A DNA stretch of 64,000 nt from CAMDPA01 sp965223035 (GCA_965223035.1 OZ244980.1:5642001-5706000); one strand, 5' to 3'; positions 17,341 through 26,301 are shown, counted from the stretch's first letter. Made by a program: numbers and translations. Notes: a model not told the origin generated them from the sequence alone.

Positions 17341-18342
17341 TCATTGGTCCTCGGCGCTGCGGCGATTGCCGATCCATCGCTGCTGTGCGTGATGCTCCGC
17401 CGGCAGATCGCCATCGCGCTCGGCCTTTATCATTTTCGCCAGCCGGGCCGATTTTTCCGGCGTGTCCTCCGGGATCACATCGAGCGCGTCCTTGAGCATC
17501 CGCTCGTAATCTGCGCCCACCGGACAAACATCCTGACAACGGCGACAGCCGGTGATCACGCCAGCACCGCGCAAGATGCTCTGCCAAAGGTTGAAACTTT
17601 GTTCCGAGCGCAGCAGCTGAAGCTGCCTTTCGCCGTCTGACTCGTCAAAAATGCGCTGCAGATGCTCCGTCAGCTGCGCGAAGCCGTGCGGAGAACGATA
17701 ACGGTCGCATTGTGCCCAATCGCGCTGCCAATGGCCAACGACATCGCCGGGGCAACTGCGCAAGCAGCGGCCACATGTCGGGCCAATACAAAGTGCCTGA
17801 TCCATGCGTCGGTCGGGTTCGACGGGTGCTGAGCACAACACCGCGGTCAGCAACACCCGGGGGCCGAACTCCGGCGTCAACACCTGCAGATTGAGCCCGA
17901 GCGTTCCAAGCCCTGCCTCAACTGCGGCATGGTTCAGCGACAACAGCGTCGTGAGATGCGCGCCCGGGTCATTTTGATATTGCCAAGGATCGACATGGGT
18001 CGGCGGGATGATGATGGCGGGATAGCCCAAATCCTCAAGCCAATAGACCAGGTCCAACGATATCTCTTCCAGCTTGGTCAGCGCCAGCTCATCGTTGTAG
18101 TACTTGTGGCGCTCGTCCCAGCGAGTCATGCGGGAGGTCCCACTGGCGTATCTCTTGGCTAGAACGATCACGCGGTCGCCATCAAAGTCGGTGATGTCCG
18201 ACGGCCGCTTCGGGGCGGCAGGGTCGGGAGGATTCTCATTCATCAGCTGGCCGTCGGCGATCCCGACCAGGTCGGCGCCGAGTTCACGCGCCTTGGCCTT
18301 AATGGCGTGGGCGTCGATCGGCGCTTGGAACATCGCGACCAT
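17341..18342 (-). CDS. QueG/reductive-dehalogenase-like 4Fe-4S protein, copy 1
   Basis: The product is 333 residues. The N-terminal half contains KARELGADLVGIADG and EAGLGTLGLNLQVLTPEFGP, the conserved core of epoxyqueuosine reductase (QueG) and cobalamin-dependent reductive dehalogenases. Two Fe-S motifs follow: CIGPTCGRCLRSCPGD (C-x4-C-x2-C-x3-CP, with one more spacer residue pair than the usual x2) near residue 190, and GCRRCQDVCPVGADY near residue 265. There is no twin-arginine signal, so it is cytoplasmic. It starts 6 bp after the paralogous gene stops. QueG itself is usually single-copy; the tandem pair and CoA-ligase partner argue for a catabolic reductase rather than tRNA modification. 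Function unproven. Confidence 0.7.
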   Translation of the reverse strand: MVAMFQAPIDAHAIKAKARELGADLVGIADGQLMNENPPDPAAPKRPSDITDFDGDRVIVLAKRYASGTSRMTRWDERHKYYNDELALTKLEEISLDLVYWLEDLGYPAIIIPPTHVDPWQYQNDPGAHLTTLLSLNHAAVEAGLGTLGLNLQVLTPEFGPRVLLTAVLCSAPVEPDRRMDQALCIGPTCGRCLRSCPGDVVGHWQRDWAQCDRYRSPHGFAQLTEHLQRIFDESDGERQLQLLRSEQSFNLWQSILRGAGVITGCRRCQDVCPVGADYERMLKDALDVIPEDTPEKSARLAKMIKAERDGDLPAEHHAQQRWIGNRRSAEDQ

Positions 18343-18348
18343 GACGGC

Positions 18349-19392
18349 TTAGTCCCTCAGCGCCGGGTTGCAGGCCGAGCGCTGCTCCGCTTCGCTTTGG
18401 CGCCGGCGCTGCTGCTGCTTGAAGTCCTGCAGCTGGCGCGCAACGATTCCCCTGTAACCGTCGGGGCCGACCCAACGAATGTTCCAATCGTTCAGTCCGT
18501 CGACCTCCTGACCGGATTTGCGATCCTGTTTGAACCGGTTTGCTTTTGCGACTTTGTCAGCCGTTTTTTCCGGGATGCGCTTTTGCTGATCGGCCAAAAA
18601 GGCATGATAGTCATTGCCGACGGGGCAAACGGCGAGGCATCGTGGGCAATCGCCAAACGAGCCGACAACCCGCAACAATCCCTGCCAGAAGCCGTATAGC
18701 TCGCGATCCTTGAGTAACGCGCGGCGCTGCGCGGGGTCGGTCTGCATGAACTGTTGCCAGAACTGCAAAATGGTCGTGAAACCGAACTCTTGCGCTTCGG
18801 TAGCGCAACCGCGTTTGTCGATACCGAAATGGCGGACCGCATCCGGCGGGCACGAATAAAGACATCGACTACAGCTTTCGCCAATGCAGACCTGCTCGGT
18901 CATCACCGAGTCAGGCTCAAGCTCCAGCTCGGTGAGGATGCCCGTCAAATACACCCGCGGGCCATATTCCGGCGTCAGAATGTTGACTTCCAAACCGAAT
19001 GTACCCAGACCGGCCTCAATGCCAAGATGGCGGGTGCTCAATCGACCATAGCTTGCGCGCTTGTAACTCCAATCGGTCTCTTGAGCCGCGGTGACAAAGG
19101 ACGGATATCCGCAACGCTCCAAGTGGTCGACCAGGTCATAGGATATCCGGTCCATTTTGCGCAGCACCAGCATGTCGATGTACTGAACCGGCACGTTGGA
19201 TTTGCAACGAAAGGCAGCGACTGGGATGCGCTTGACGACGACGATGACGCTCTTGATGTGCGCAGAAATGCGCTCTGGCGTCTGCGGCCACAACGGATCC
19301 GGCGGAAATGCGTTGAGCGTCTTGGCGCTGGCGATGCCGACCAAATCGGCGCCAAGCTTTTTCGCCACCTGCTTAACCTCTTCCGCCTGCAT
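18349..19392 (-). CDS. QueG/reductive-dehalogenase-like 4Fe-4S protein, copy 2
   Basis: This 347-residue protein is paralogous along its full length to the product of the next gene. Shared blocks are AKKLGADLVGIASAK (residues about 10-24), EAGLGTFGLEVNILTPEYGP (about 135), VCIGESCSRCLYSCPPD with the same C-x4-C-x2-C-x3-CP spacing (about 175), and DCPRCLAVCPVGNDYHAFL (about 255). The C-terminal 60 residues are rich in Gln, Arg and Lys and lack a counterpart in copy 1. It is the promoter-proximal gene of the operon. Two different Fe-S reductase-like subunits could form a heterodimer or act on successive intermediates; this is inference. Confidence 0.7.
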   Translation of the reverse strand: MQAEEVKQVAKKLGADLVGIASAKTLNAFPPDPLWPQTPERISAHIKSVIVVVKRIPVAAFRCKSNVPVQYIDMLVLRKMDRISYDLVDHLERCGYPSFVTAAQETDWSYKRASYGRLSTRHLGIEAGLGTFGLEVNILTPEYGPRVYLTGILTELELEPDSVMTEQVCIGESCSRCLYSCPPDAVRHFGIDKRGCATEAQEFGFTTILQFWQQFMQTDPAQRRALLKDRELYGFWQGLLRVVGSFGDCPRCLAVCPVGNDYHAFLADQQKRIPEKTADKVAKANRFKQDRKSGQEVDGLNDWNIRWVGPDGYRGIVARQLQDFKQQQRRRQSEAEQRSACNPALRD

Positions 19393-19896
19393 CTCGCCTT
19401 ACCGTCTGAGTTGACCGATGGCCCCGCGATGAGGGTTGCACATCGGGCTGGACGAGGCAATGCGCGGCGATCACCGCAGACGGCCGCAGGACCGGCGGCC
19501 AATGGCGCCGGCACATGCGCCAGTTCAGGGCGACGCGCACTGAATCGATGGCGACACGCGACAGGCCGGTGGTCACTGCCACCGCCGCTTCCCGCGGCGA
19601 AATCGACGGATCCGACGTTGCGAACCCCGGCAAGCGAACGACGCCACCCAACGGGAGCAGCAGATAGACCAAGCGGGACGCCAGATTGAGTGGTCCGACC
19701 AGTGCCGACAAACCTCGGTTGTCGCACTGACCAACGGAGCTGGCCCACCATGGCGAAGCGCAGGAACGTTCCACCTCGCTTCAATGTAGACGCTGGCTGA
19801 AAAATTCTGATTGGCCGAAGCGGCACCGTCGGCGTCGATGATGTAGATCATCGCGCGGACTTCGGTTGGCTCCCCACACGGCTGGCCGCTTTTGCT
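19393..19896. other. Intergenic, no supported gene
   Basis: Several short frames occur, but none has family-like features or a convincing ribosome site. The region should contain the promoter of the Fe-S/CoA-ligase operon, which reads leftward. Confidence 0.35.
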
Positions 19897-19957
19897 CTAG
19901 ATCATCGCGCCTTTAATCGGCATCGTTCCAATTCCGATTAAAGGCAGGTTGCTCTAG
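19897..19957. mobile_element. CTAG-flanked palindromic miniature element, short form (copy D)
   Basis: CTAG at 19897-19900 and 19954-19957 flank a 53-bp body. Substitutions in the hairpin (ATCGGCATCGTTCCAATTCC) slightly weaken the palindrome relative to copy B. Confidence 0.87.
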
Positions 19958-20125
19958 CTTGGGTTTGGGCTTGGGCTGCCGGCCCGCCTGGTTCGCGGCG
20001 CTGACAGCGGCCGGCGGTTGTGCCTGGAGGTTCTGCCCCGGCCCGTCTCGCGCCAACAGCGGCGGCGCGAGTACAACAACGAGAATAAGCGAGCCGAGGG
20101 CTCGAACCGCCTCGTTCAACCACAT
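19913..20125 (-). CDS. Possible small secreted protein with element-derived C-terminus
   Basis: The frame encodes 70 residues. The N-terminal MWLNEAVRALGSLILVVVLA continues as PPLLA, a plausible signal peptide ending near residue 25. A Pro/Gln/Lys-rich stretch (PAAVSAANQAGRQPKPKPK) follows, and the last dozen residues (EQPAFNRNWNDAD) are read from palindromic element copy D, which also supplies the stop codon. If real, the original C-terminus was replaced by the insertion. It could equally be a chance frame. Confidence 0.3.
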   Translation of the reverse strand: MWLNEAVRALGSLILVVVLAPPLLARDGPGQNLQAQPPAAVSAANQAGRQPKPKPKLEQPAFNRNWNDAD

Positions 20126-20650
20126 TGAACATCCTGCCGTTGATCGGGTCCACGTCCTGATCGATACAACCGTAAAGTCAGTTGCGCTTGCGTGTCGGCG
20201 ACGGCCGGTCAGCTGGCGGCAACCCTTCGGCGCATCCATTCGCCACCACCCTCACCCCATCCGGGTTTGATTCCCAGGTCACAGCTGCAAATGCTCCGGC
20301 TCGCGATATCCGGCCTTAGCGCAGGCGAACAAATGACAACGTCAGTTGACCACCCGAGGTACCGGTCGGACCCAGGCCGGTCGCGCACCCTGATCGCTTA
20401 GCGAGGCCCCTCAGGCGAGTACCGCAGGCCAGAACCCTAGGTCAGAACCCCAGGCCAGAGTGTCAAGCCAAGGCGTCAGGCTCGAAACTTGGGCTGGATC
20501 CTCGTGCTGGAGGCTCGGGCAGGAACCTACGGCAGGCCCAACCCGAGCGGCAGTCAGGCTCGAGTTGGTGCAAACCCTGTTCAGAAAAACAGCTTCATCA
20601 CCAAACGCAAGAGCGAAACAAAATTTGAATTGAGCACGCGCCAGCCGGCG
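20126..20650. other. Intergenic, imperfect short repeats only
   Basis: There is no supported gene. Between about 20420 and 20570 the sequence has irregular repeats of AGGCCAGAACCC/AGGTCAGAACCC and GGCTCG motifs. Confidence 0.35.
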
Positions 20651-20654
20651 CGAT

Positions 20655-20800
20655 AAACAACGGGTCGTGAGGGATACTGGAGAAGGGCGAGGCAGTTTTG
20701 GTACCGGGGGACGTACCCTGCCTCGCCTGCTACGAGCCCAGGAGGGGACCGGACTCGGAAGGGTTTACTGGGGTGTAAAGCCCGAGTTGTATTGTCTAGC
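20655..20800 (+). ncRNA. Candidate structured RNA (two stem-loops), unassigned
   Basis: The first domain nests three helices: GGGTCGT (20662-20668) with ACGAGCCC (20732-20739, one bulged G), GGCGAGGCAG (20686-20695) with its perfect complement at 20718-20727, and GGTAC (20700-20704) with GTACC (20713-20717). The second domain pairs ACTCGG (20753-20758) with CCGAGT (20782-20787) and TTTAC (20764-20768) with GTAAA (20775-20779). It does not match any RNA family I know by sequence. It lies in a non-coding gap downstream of the convergent-facing amidase gene. The strand is a guess, since helices are symmetric. Confidence 0.35.
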
Positions 20801-20972
20801 TTTTCAGATCATTGTCATCTCAAATTGACGTGAGTTGCACAGATTCTTGCGATCTGAGGTTGTCGGCAGCGCGGATCGGCCATCAACCGGCATCGCAAGC
20901 AACAGCGCGCCGACCGGTCTGGATCATATCTGCCCAAGGCAGATTAGCCGTGCCGGCGGATCGATCACAGCT

Positions 20973-22343
20973 TCAGCCCGCCAAGAATGTTTCGGTGAAC
21001 CACTTGGCTCGCAGTCCCAACTGGTAATCGTCATGGGGGTGGCCAAGCAGCTGGACGCCCATGGGAAGACCTCGGTCGGCGAGAAGCGGCACATTATAGG
21101 CGGGTGCTCCCAGGCAGGAGGAGACATCACCGTAGACCGGATCCCCCACCTCCATCCCGATCGGGGGCGGTCCCTTTGCCGACAAGGTGATGTATGCATC
21201 GACCTCGCCGCGCAGGTCGGAAAAAACCTGGCGCAGCTCGTCGCGCAGCTCCAGACACCGGCGATAGTCGGCCGGGCTCAGTCGCTCGCCGCGTTCAAGC
21301 CGCGCGTGGACCGCTTCGCTCAATAACTCCCGGCCCCGGTCCCGGTAGCCGCCGGTCGGCCAGCGCATCTCATAGGCAAAGATATCGAACAGGAAGTCCG
21401 GAATCGTTTCGAGGGCCCGCTCGAGCACCTCGATCTTTCGCGATTGTTGGCGACAGACCACCTCGATACCGTGGGTCTGCAGCTCAGCCAGGAACCGCTC
21501 GAAGGTCTGTTTTGTTTCCGCTTCCGTCTCAGGCCAGCCCCGGGTCTCCAGCCGGGCCAAGCGACGTGGAGCCACCGCCGCGCCGAGCACGGCCTGTCCG
21601 TAAAGCCCTGGATGGCCAGGATCTCCGCCGATCGTCGATGAAATGAAGAACGCCGTGCGCCAGCAGTCCTCCAGCGATCCTGCATGGGTGCCCAAGACGC
21701 TTTGGCTTGGCGACATCGAATGACCGCCGCCCCGGTTCAGCGCACCAAACGTCGGTTTGAGCGCAAAGTTGCCGCAAAAACCGGCCGGGCGCTGGATCGA
21801 GCCGCGCACCTGACTGCCGGTGCCCGCCGGTAGCATGGCGGCACCCACCGCCGCTGCGGTCCCGCTGGAGGAGCCGCCGGGCGTACGCGTCAGGTCGAAC
21901 GGATTACGCGTGGGCCCGGGCAAAGCTTGACCAAACTCCGTAGTCACCGTTTTGCCGATGATCGCTGCACCGCCCTTGCGCAAGGCATAAACATGTGCAG
22001 CGTCCCGATGTGAATGCCAATCGTGGTAAACCGGGCTGTTCATTTGGGTCGGCAAGTCGACGGTCTCATAAAGGTCTTTAATGCCAACCGGCATGCCGTC
22101 GACCAACGACAGCGGCCGATTTGCGCGATACCGCGCCGTCGACGCATCGGCGGCCTTGCGTGCACCTTCGATGTTGGTGACGACAAAAGCCTTTACCTCG
22201 GGCTCGCGCTCGCTCATCGTGTGAAGACACCGCTCCAAATAATCGCGCGGCGTGTCCGTGCCGTCGGTGAACGCAGGTATCGCATCGTAGAATGTTCGCA
22301 GTTGAACCGCAGTAGGATCGTAGGGGTGGTGTCTGTTGGCCAT
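20973..22343 (-). CDS. Amidase (amidase signature family)
   Basis: This 456-residue hydrolase shows the Ser-cisSer-Lys triad regions: Lys in LVDGMPVGIKDLYETVD (about residue 75), and the Gly/Ser-rich signature RTPGGSSSGTAAAVGAAMLP (about 145-165) followed by GTGSQVRGSIQRPAGFCG, where the nucleophilic Ser segment differs slightly from the common GSDTGGSIR. Such enzymes hydrolyse amides or act on cyclic-imide breakdown products. The ATG at 22343 follows TTGGAGGCGTGAT. It is the last gene of the importer cluster, 343 bp after the permease gene, so it may use its own promoter or ride on readthrough. Confidence 0.88.
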   Translation of the reverse strand: MANRHHPYDPTAVQLRTFYDAIPAFTDGTDTPRDYLERCLHTMSEREPEVKAFVVTNIEGARKAADASTARYRANRPLSLVDGMPVGIKDLYETVDLPTQMNSPVYHDWHSHRDAAHVYALRKGGAAIIGKTVTTEFGQALPGPTRNPFDLTRTPGGSSSGTAAAVGAAMLPAGTGSQVRGSIQRPAGFCGNFALKPTFGALNRGGGHSMSPSQSVLGTHAGSLEDCWRTAFFISSTIGGDPGHPGLYGQAVLGAAVAPRRLARLETRGWPETEAETKQTFERFLAELQTHGIEVVCRQQSRKIEVLERALETIPDFLFDIFAYEMRWPTGGYRDRGRELLSEAVHARLERGERLSPADYRRCLELRDELRQVFSDLRGEVDAYITLSAKGPPPIGMEVGDPVYGDVSSCLGAPAYNVPLLADRGLPMGVQLLGHPHDDYQLGLRAKWFTETFLAG

Positions 22344-22686
22344 ATCACGCCTCCAAATGGGCTGGGCTGATGAGCGCGGAAACATCTGTCGGTGGGACGC
22401 GCTGCCGTGTACCTTCGCTGAGTAGCCCAGCTCCCTCGATGATAGCGGATCGCGCACGCCTTGGCAGGTTAGGTCGGCACCACCATCGATAAGGCGGCGA
22501 GCCGATGATCACCGCAACACCACGTGACCCGCCACAAACAGATGCTTGAGCCACCCGCACCGTTGCCATGCGTCAGCCCCACCGAAAGCGGCGCAATAGC
22601 CGGCCGGCTCGGGCGATACCGCCTTTAGCGGACATGATGTAGACCATCGTACCTTAAAGTGTAGAGCAACCTGCTCCAAAGAGCCC
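22344..22686. other. Intergenic with degenerate CTAG-element fragment
   Basis: Positions 22638-22675 (GTAGACCATCGTACCTTAAA then GTGTAGAGCAACCTGCT) match the first 40 bases of copy J of the palindromic family, truncated and mutated. Nothing else was recognised. Confidence 0.5.
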
Positions 22687-23610
22687 TCAGTTGACACCGG
22701 AACCCGCTCGTTTCAGCCGTGGATCGAGAATGTCGCGCAGCGCGTCACCCAATAGGTTGATGCCCAACACCGTCATGAAAATGCAAACTCCGGGAAAGAA
22801 TGCGAGCCACCAAGAAGTGCTGATGTGCTCGCGACCGTCCGCCAACATGCTGCCCCAGGTTGGGATCTCGGGCGGCACGCCCAGCCCAAGAAAGCTAAGG
22901 CTCGCTTCGGAGATAATGGCAGAAGCCATCGCGAACGTGCCGATGACCATCGCTGCCTGCAACAGGTTGGGAAGAATGTGGCGAACGATAATTCGTGCAT
23001 TCGTCGAACCCAGCGCCCGCGCCGCGGTGACGAAATCACGCGACTTCAACGACAGTGACTGCCCGCGCGCGACACGGCAATAGGGAATCCAACGCTGCGA
23101 CACGAGCGCGATGATCAGGATGCCTAACCCTTGACCCATGAAAGCCAGAATCGCAATGGCCAGCAGAAGCGGCGGAAACGCCCAAACCACCTCGACAGCC
23201 TTCTGGATGGCGAAATCGGTCCGCCCACCGAAATAGCCGGAAACCGCACCAAGCCCGACGCCAATGACACCGGAAATCAGCACCACCATTGCAGCGATCA
23301 CCAGTGAGATGCGGGCACCGTAGATGATACGGCTTAAGATATCGCGGCCGACATGATCCGTGCCAAGAAAATAGTTGCCGTTGAAATAGTCGGGAGCCTG
23401 CAGGGCCGCCAAAAGATCCTGTTGATTGGGGTTGTAGGGCGATATCCAAGGTGCCAGCATACCGGTCAGCAACAGCGTCGCAACGACCGCGCCGCCAATG
23501 GCCACCTTTACCTTCAGCCATTGGCGATATTTTTGCCTGAACGCTAGGAAAGGCCGGACAAACCGGCCTGACTCCTTAGTCGAAGCGAATTCGTGGATCG
23601 ATGGCGCCAT
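22687..23610 (-). CDS. Peptide-type ABC transporter permease (DppC/OppC-like)
   Basis: The 307-residue inner-membrane subunit has an OppC-type N-terminal segment (residues about 35-55, GGAVVATLLLTGMLAPWISP), the FLGTDHVGRDILSRIIYGAR motif (about 85-105), about five further membrane spans and the EAA loop DFVTAARALGSTNARII (about 200). It forms the channel with the DppB-like partner. The ATG at 23610 overlaps the upstream stop by 35 bp, indicating coupling, unless a later start is used. Confidence 0.92.
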   Translation of the reverse strand: MAPSIHEFASTKESGRFVRPFLAFRQKYRQWLKVKVAIGGAVVATLLLTGMLAPWISPYNPNQQDLLAALQAPDYFNGNYFLGTDHVGRDILSRIIYGARISLVIAAMVVLISGVIGVGLGAVSGYFGGRTDFAIQKAVEVVWAFPPLLLAIAILAFMGQGLGILIIALVSQRWIPYCRVARGQSLSLKSRDFVTAARALGSTNARIIVRHILPNLLQAAMVIGTFAMASAIISEASLSFLGLGVPPEIPTWGSMLADGREHISTSWWLAFFPGVCIFMTVLGINLLGDALRDILDPRLKRAGSGVN

Positions 23611-24580
23611 AGCTGATGTCGATCAAGAAGTTGACGGTGACGAATAACACGGTGTAGGCAAGGACCACGCCGGTGATCAGGGGATAGTCGCGGGTACCGA
23701 GCCCGTTGATGAGCAAGTTGCCGATTCCGGGCCACGCAAACACAGTTTCGACGATGATCGAGCCCGACAGCAGCGTGCCAAGCTCCAATCCGACAACGGT
23801 AATGATTGTTATCAGCGCATTGCGCACCACGTGGCGCCACAATACAACGCGCTCGCTTAAGCCCTTGGCGCGAGCCGTCGTTACGAATTCCTCGTGTGTG
23901 ACATCAAGAATTGCCGATCGGGTTACCCGCATCAATATGCCGAGCATGTTAACCCCGAGGGTTACCGCCGGCATGATGATATAGGATAAAGCGTCCCAGA
24001 AGCCCTTCCAATTGCCACGCAAAAGGCTGTCGAGGGTATAAAATCCGGTGATTGGGTCGCTGGCGACGCCATAGGTTTCTCGCCCGGCCGAGGGCAACAA
24101 ATTAAAATAACCCGAGATGATCAAAATCAACATGATTCCCATCCAGAAGCTGGGCATGCTGATTCCGAAAAAGCCAAATATGGATCCAAAATTGTCGATC
24201 CAGGTGTTGGGCCGGGCACCCGCCCAAACGCCCAGCGGAACCCCGATCAATATCGCGAATAACGTGGCGAAGAACGCCAGTTCCAATGTGGCTGGAAAAC
24301 GCTGGGCTAAAAGAACGGCAACCGACTCTTTATAACGGAAGGATTCCCCGAAATCCCCCTGTGCAGCCGAGCGCAGAAAATTGAAGTACTGCTCATGAAA
24401 AGGGCGATCCAGGCCCCAGCGGGCCCGTGCCTCGGCGATGTCTTCGTGCGTTGCGTCCTCCGGCAGCAGGATGTCGGCTGGGTCGCCGGGCGCGAGTTGC
24501 AATAGGCCGAACACGAGTAAGGTTATGAGCAAGAGCACCGGAATGGTGCCGACAATCCGTTTGATCGTATAGGTCAGCAC
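23576..24580 (-). CDS. Peptide-type ABC transporter permease (DppB/OppB-like)
   Basis: This 334-residue permease starts at a GTG, giving VLTYTIKRIVGTIPVLLLI, the usual DppB N-terminus; an ATG at 24622 would add 14 atypical residues. Typical features are LAPGDPADILLPED (about 28-41), WGLDRPFHEQYFNFL, FGESFRYKESV and the EAA loop EEFVTTARAKGLSERVVLW (about 215), with six predicted membrane spans. It pairs with the DppC-like subunit encoded immediately downstream. Confidence 0.92.
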   Translation of the reverse strand: MLTYTIKRIVGTIPVLLLITLLVFGLLQLAPGDPADILLPEDATHEDIAEARARWGLDRPFHEQYFNFLRSAAQGDFGESFRYKESVAVLLAQRFPATLELAFFATLFAILIGVPLGVWAGARPNTWIDNFGSIFGFFGISMPSFWMGIMLILIISGYFNLLPSAGRETYGVASDPITGFYTLDSLLRGNWKGFWDALSYIIMPAVTLGVNMLGILMRVTRSAILDVTHEEFVTTARAKGLSERVVLWRHVVRNALITIITVVGLELGTLLSGSIIVETVFAWPGIGNLLINGLGTRDYPLITGVVLAYTVLFVTVNFLIDISYGAIDPRIRFD

Positions 24581-24708
24581 AATCGATCTACCATCACATC
24601 GATCTACCGTCACTATGGCCATACACCGCCAATCCGGCGGGTGCGGGGTTGAGTTGCCACAACGCCACCCTGCTCGGTCGCGTTGCGGCAGCTTTCCCAG
24701 CCGTCTGA

Positions 24709-24772
24709 CTAGAGCAACCTGCCATTAATCGGAACCGGCTCTGCGGTTCCGATTTAAGGCGCGATGATCTAG
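24709..24772. mobile_element. CTAG-flanked palindromic miniature element, short form (copy E)
   Basis: CTAG at 24709-24712 and 24769-24772 flank a 56-bp body (AGCAACCTGCCATTAATCGG ... TTTAAGGCGCGATGAT). The right CTAG contains the TAG stop codon of the solute-binding protein gene, so insertion happened exactly at the end of that gene without changing its product. Confidence 0.86.
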
Positions 24773-26301
24773 TTCTTCATCACCGCATCACTGATGTACG
24801 GACGTCCGTCTGGACGCGGTTGGTAGTCGACGTTGTTGGCCACGCCATATTGCAAGGTGTGTGTCCACATGAAGCACGCCGGTGCATCTTCGGTGAGCAC
24901 CGACATCGCTTTTTGCAGCGTCGCAATCCGTTTTTCTTGGTCGAAGGCTTCGCGCTCGGCGCGCATCAGCTTGTCATACTCCGGATTGGAATACTTGATA
25001 CGCGGCGAAACGCCGGTTTCAAAGTACTGTGACAGAGCCGGACCGGGATCGATCACTGAGCCTCGGCCTTGGTAGAAGAACGGCCGCTTGCCTTTGCGGA
25101 CATTGGCCCACTGCGTGACCCACTCGGGCGTGTGCAGCTTGGTCTTGATGCCAACCGCATTCAGCATCGGGACCATCGCTTGGGTGATCTGCTTGTCATT
25201 GACGTAGCGGCCAACCGGAGTGAACAGGTCAACCTGGACGCCATTGGGAAAACCCGCTTCCGCCACCAACTTCTTGGCCTTTTCCGGATTATAATCGTAC
25301 CGCGGTTGCAGATTTGGATTGTGGGCGTATTGGCCTGGGCCGATCGGTCCATGCAGGATTTGCGCCTGACCTTTCAGCAGGGCCTTGACGATGCCCTCCC
25401 GGTTGATGGCGTGACACACCGCCTGCCGCAGCTTCTTGTTGTCCCAAGGCTTCATCCCCGGGTTCATCGCCAAGAACATGATTTCAACGGAGCTCGTCGG
25501 CACCAGCCGGGCATTACTCGCCCTGGCGACCCGCGGCATCAGATGCGGCGGTATGAATTGGGCAATTTGCACCTCGCCATTCAACAGCGCCGTTACGCGC
25601 TGCTCGGATTCCGGCATTTTACGGACGATGACGATGTCCGGCGCATTTGGCTTCGCGAACGGATTGGTCGGGTCCTTTTCAAGCACCATGCGATTGCCGA
25701 TCACAAACTCCTTGAGCTTGTAAGGTCCGGCGCCGTAAGGGTGGTGTTTGTCTGCCTCCTTTGCGCCGTACTTGTCATAGGCGTTCTTGCTGGTGATCGC
25801 CCAAAGGCCGCAGATATAGCTCAATAGCGAAGACGTCGGCTTGTGGGTCACCATCTTGACCGTATGTTTGTCGACCGCCTCCACGGATTTGACCTTGCGC
25901 GAGGAATTCTGCTTCTGGCTGGACTCTGGGTCCTCGCTCATCCGGAAAAAGCTGTGCACGACATCCTTGGCGGTCACCTCGTCGCCGTTGTGGAACTTGA
26001 TTCCCTTTTTGAGGTGGAACAGCCAAGTATTCTGATCCGTCGCTTCCCATTTTTCAGCCAGGTGACCGGCATAATCACCCTTCTGGAAATCATAGCGGCA
26101 TAGGTTGCCATAAATCTCGCCCCACAACCCATACATATGCGAGGCGCTGTCACCATACGGGTTGACAGTGCTGAGGTTTGAAGTGATGCCGAGTGTCAAC
26201 CGAGTTTCTGCCAGAGCGGCGCCGCTCACGGCGAGCCCCAGCACCAGCGCCGTGCTCGCCACCACCCGTGGACGTGATTTTGAGACTATCGCCTGTCGCA
26301 T
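24769..26301 (-). CDS. ABC transporter peptide-type solute-binding protein (SBP family 5)
   Basis: The 510-residue periplasmic receptor has a signal peptide (MRQAIVSKSRPRVVASTALV onward, cleavage after AALA near residue 31). Mature motifs are GLWGEIYGNLCRYDF, LAEKWEATDQNTWLFHLKKG (about 85-105), KFHNGDEVTAKDVVHSF and YNPEKAKKLVAEAGFPNGV (about 350). This family binds peptides, nickel, opines or other amide-like ligands. The ATG at 26301 follows AGGAGTAGGCGA. Its stop TAG lies inside the CTAG flank of palindromic element copy E. It supplies substrate to the permeases encoded just downstream. Confidence 0.93.
   Translation of the reverse strand: MRQAIVSKSRPRVVASTALVLGLAVSGAALAETRLTLGITSNLSTVNPYGDSASHMYGLWGEIYGNLCRYDFQKGDYAGHLAEKWEATDQNTWLFHLKKGIKFHNGDEVTAKDVVHSFFRMSEDPESSQKQNSSRKVKSVEAVDKHTVKMVTHKPTSSLLSYICGLWAITSKNAYDKYGAKEADKHHPYGAGPYKLKEFVIGNRMVLEKDPTNPFAKPNAPDIVIVRKMPESEQRVTALLNGEVQIAQFIPPHLMPRVARASNARLVPTSSVEIMFLAMNPGMKPWDNKKLRQAVCHAINREGIVKALLKGQAQILHGPIGPGQYAHNPNLQPRYDYNPEKAKKLVAEAGFPNGVQVDLFTPVGRYVNDKQITQAMVPMLNAVGIKTKLHTPEWVTQWANVRKGKRPFFYQGRGSVIDPGPALSQYFETGVSPRIKYSNPEYDKLMRAEREAFDQEKRIATLQKAMSVLTEDAPACFMWTHTLQYGVANNVDYQPRPDGRPYISDAVMKN

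Noticed and set aside
19373..19774. 133-codon minus-strand frame upstream of the Fe-S operon
   Set aside because: No recognisable domain or ribosome site, and it overlaps the likely promoter of the operon.
20685..20779. Short frame reading VPGDVPCLACYEP, reminiscent of ThiF/MoeB-type sequences
   Set aside because: It is only about 30 residues, has no start or upstream coding support, and the strong base pairing of the segment explains it better as structured RNA.
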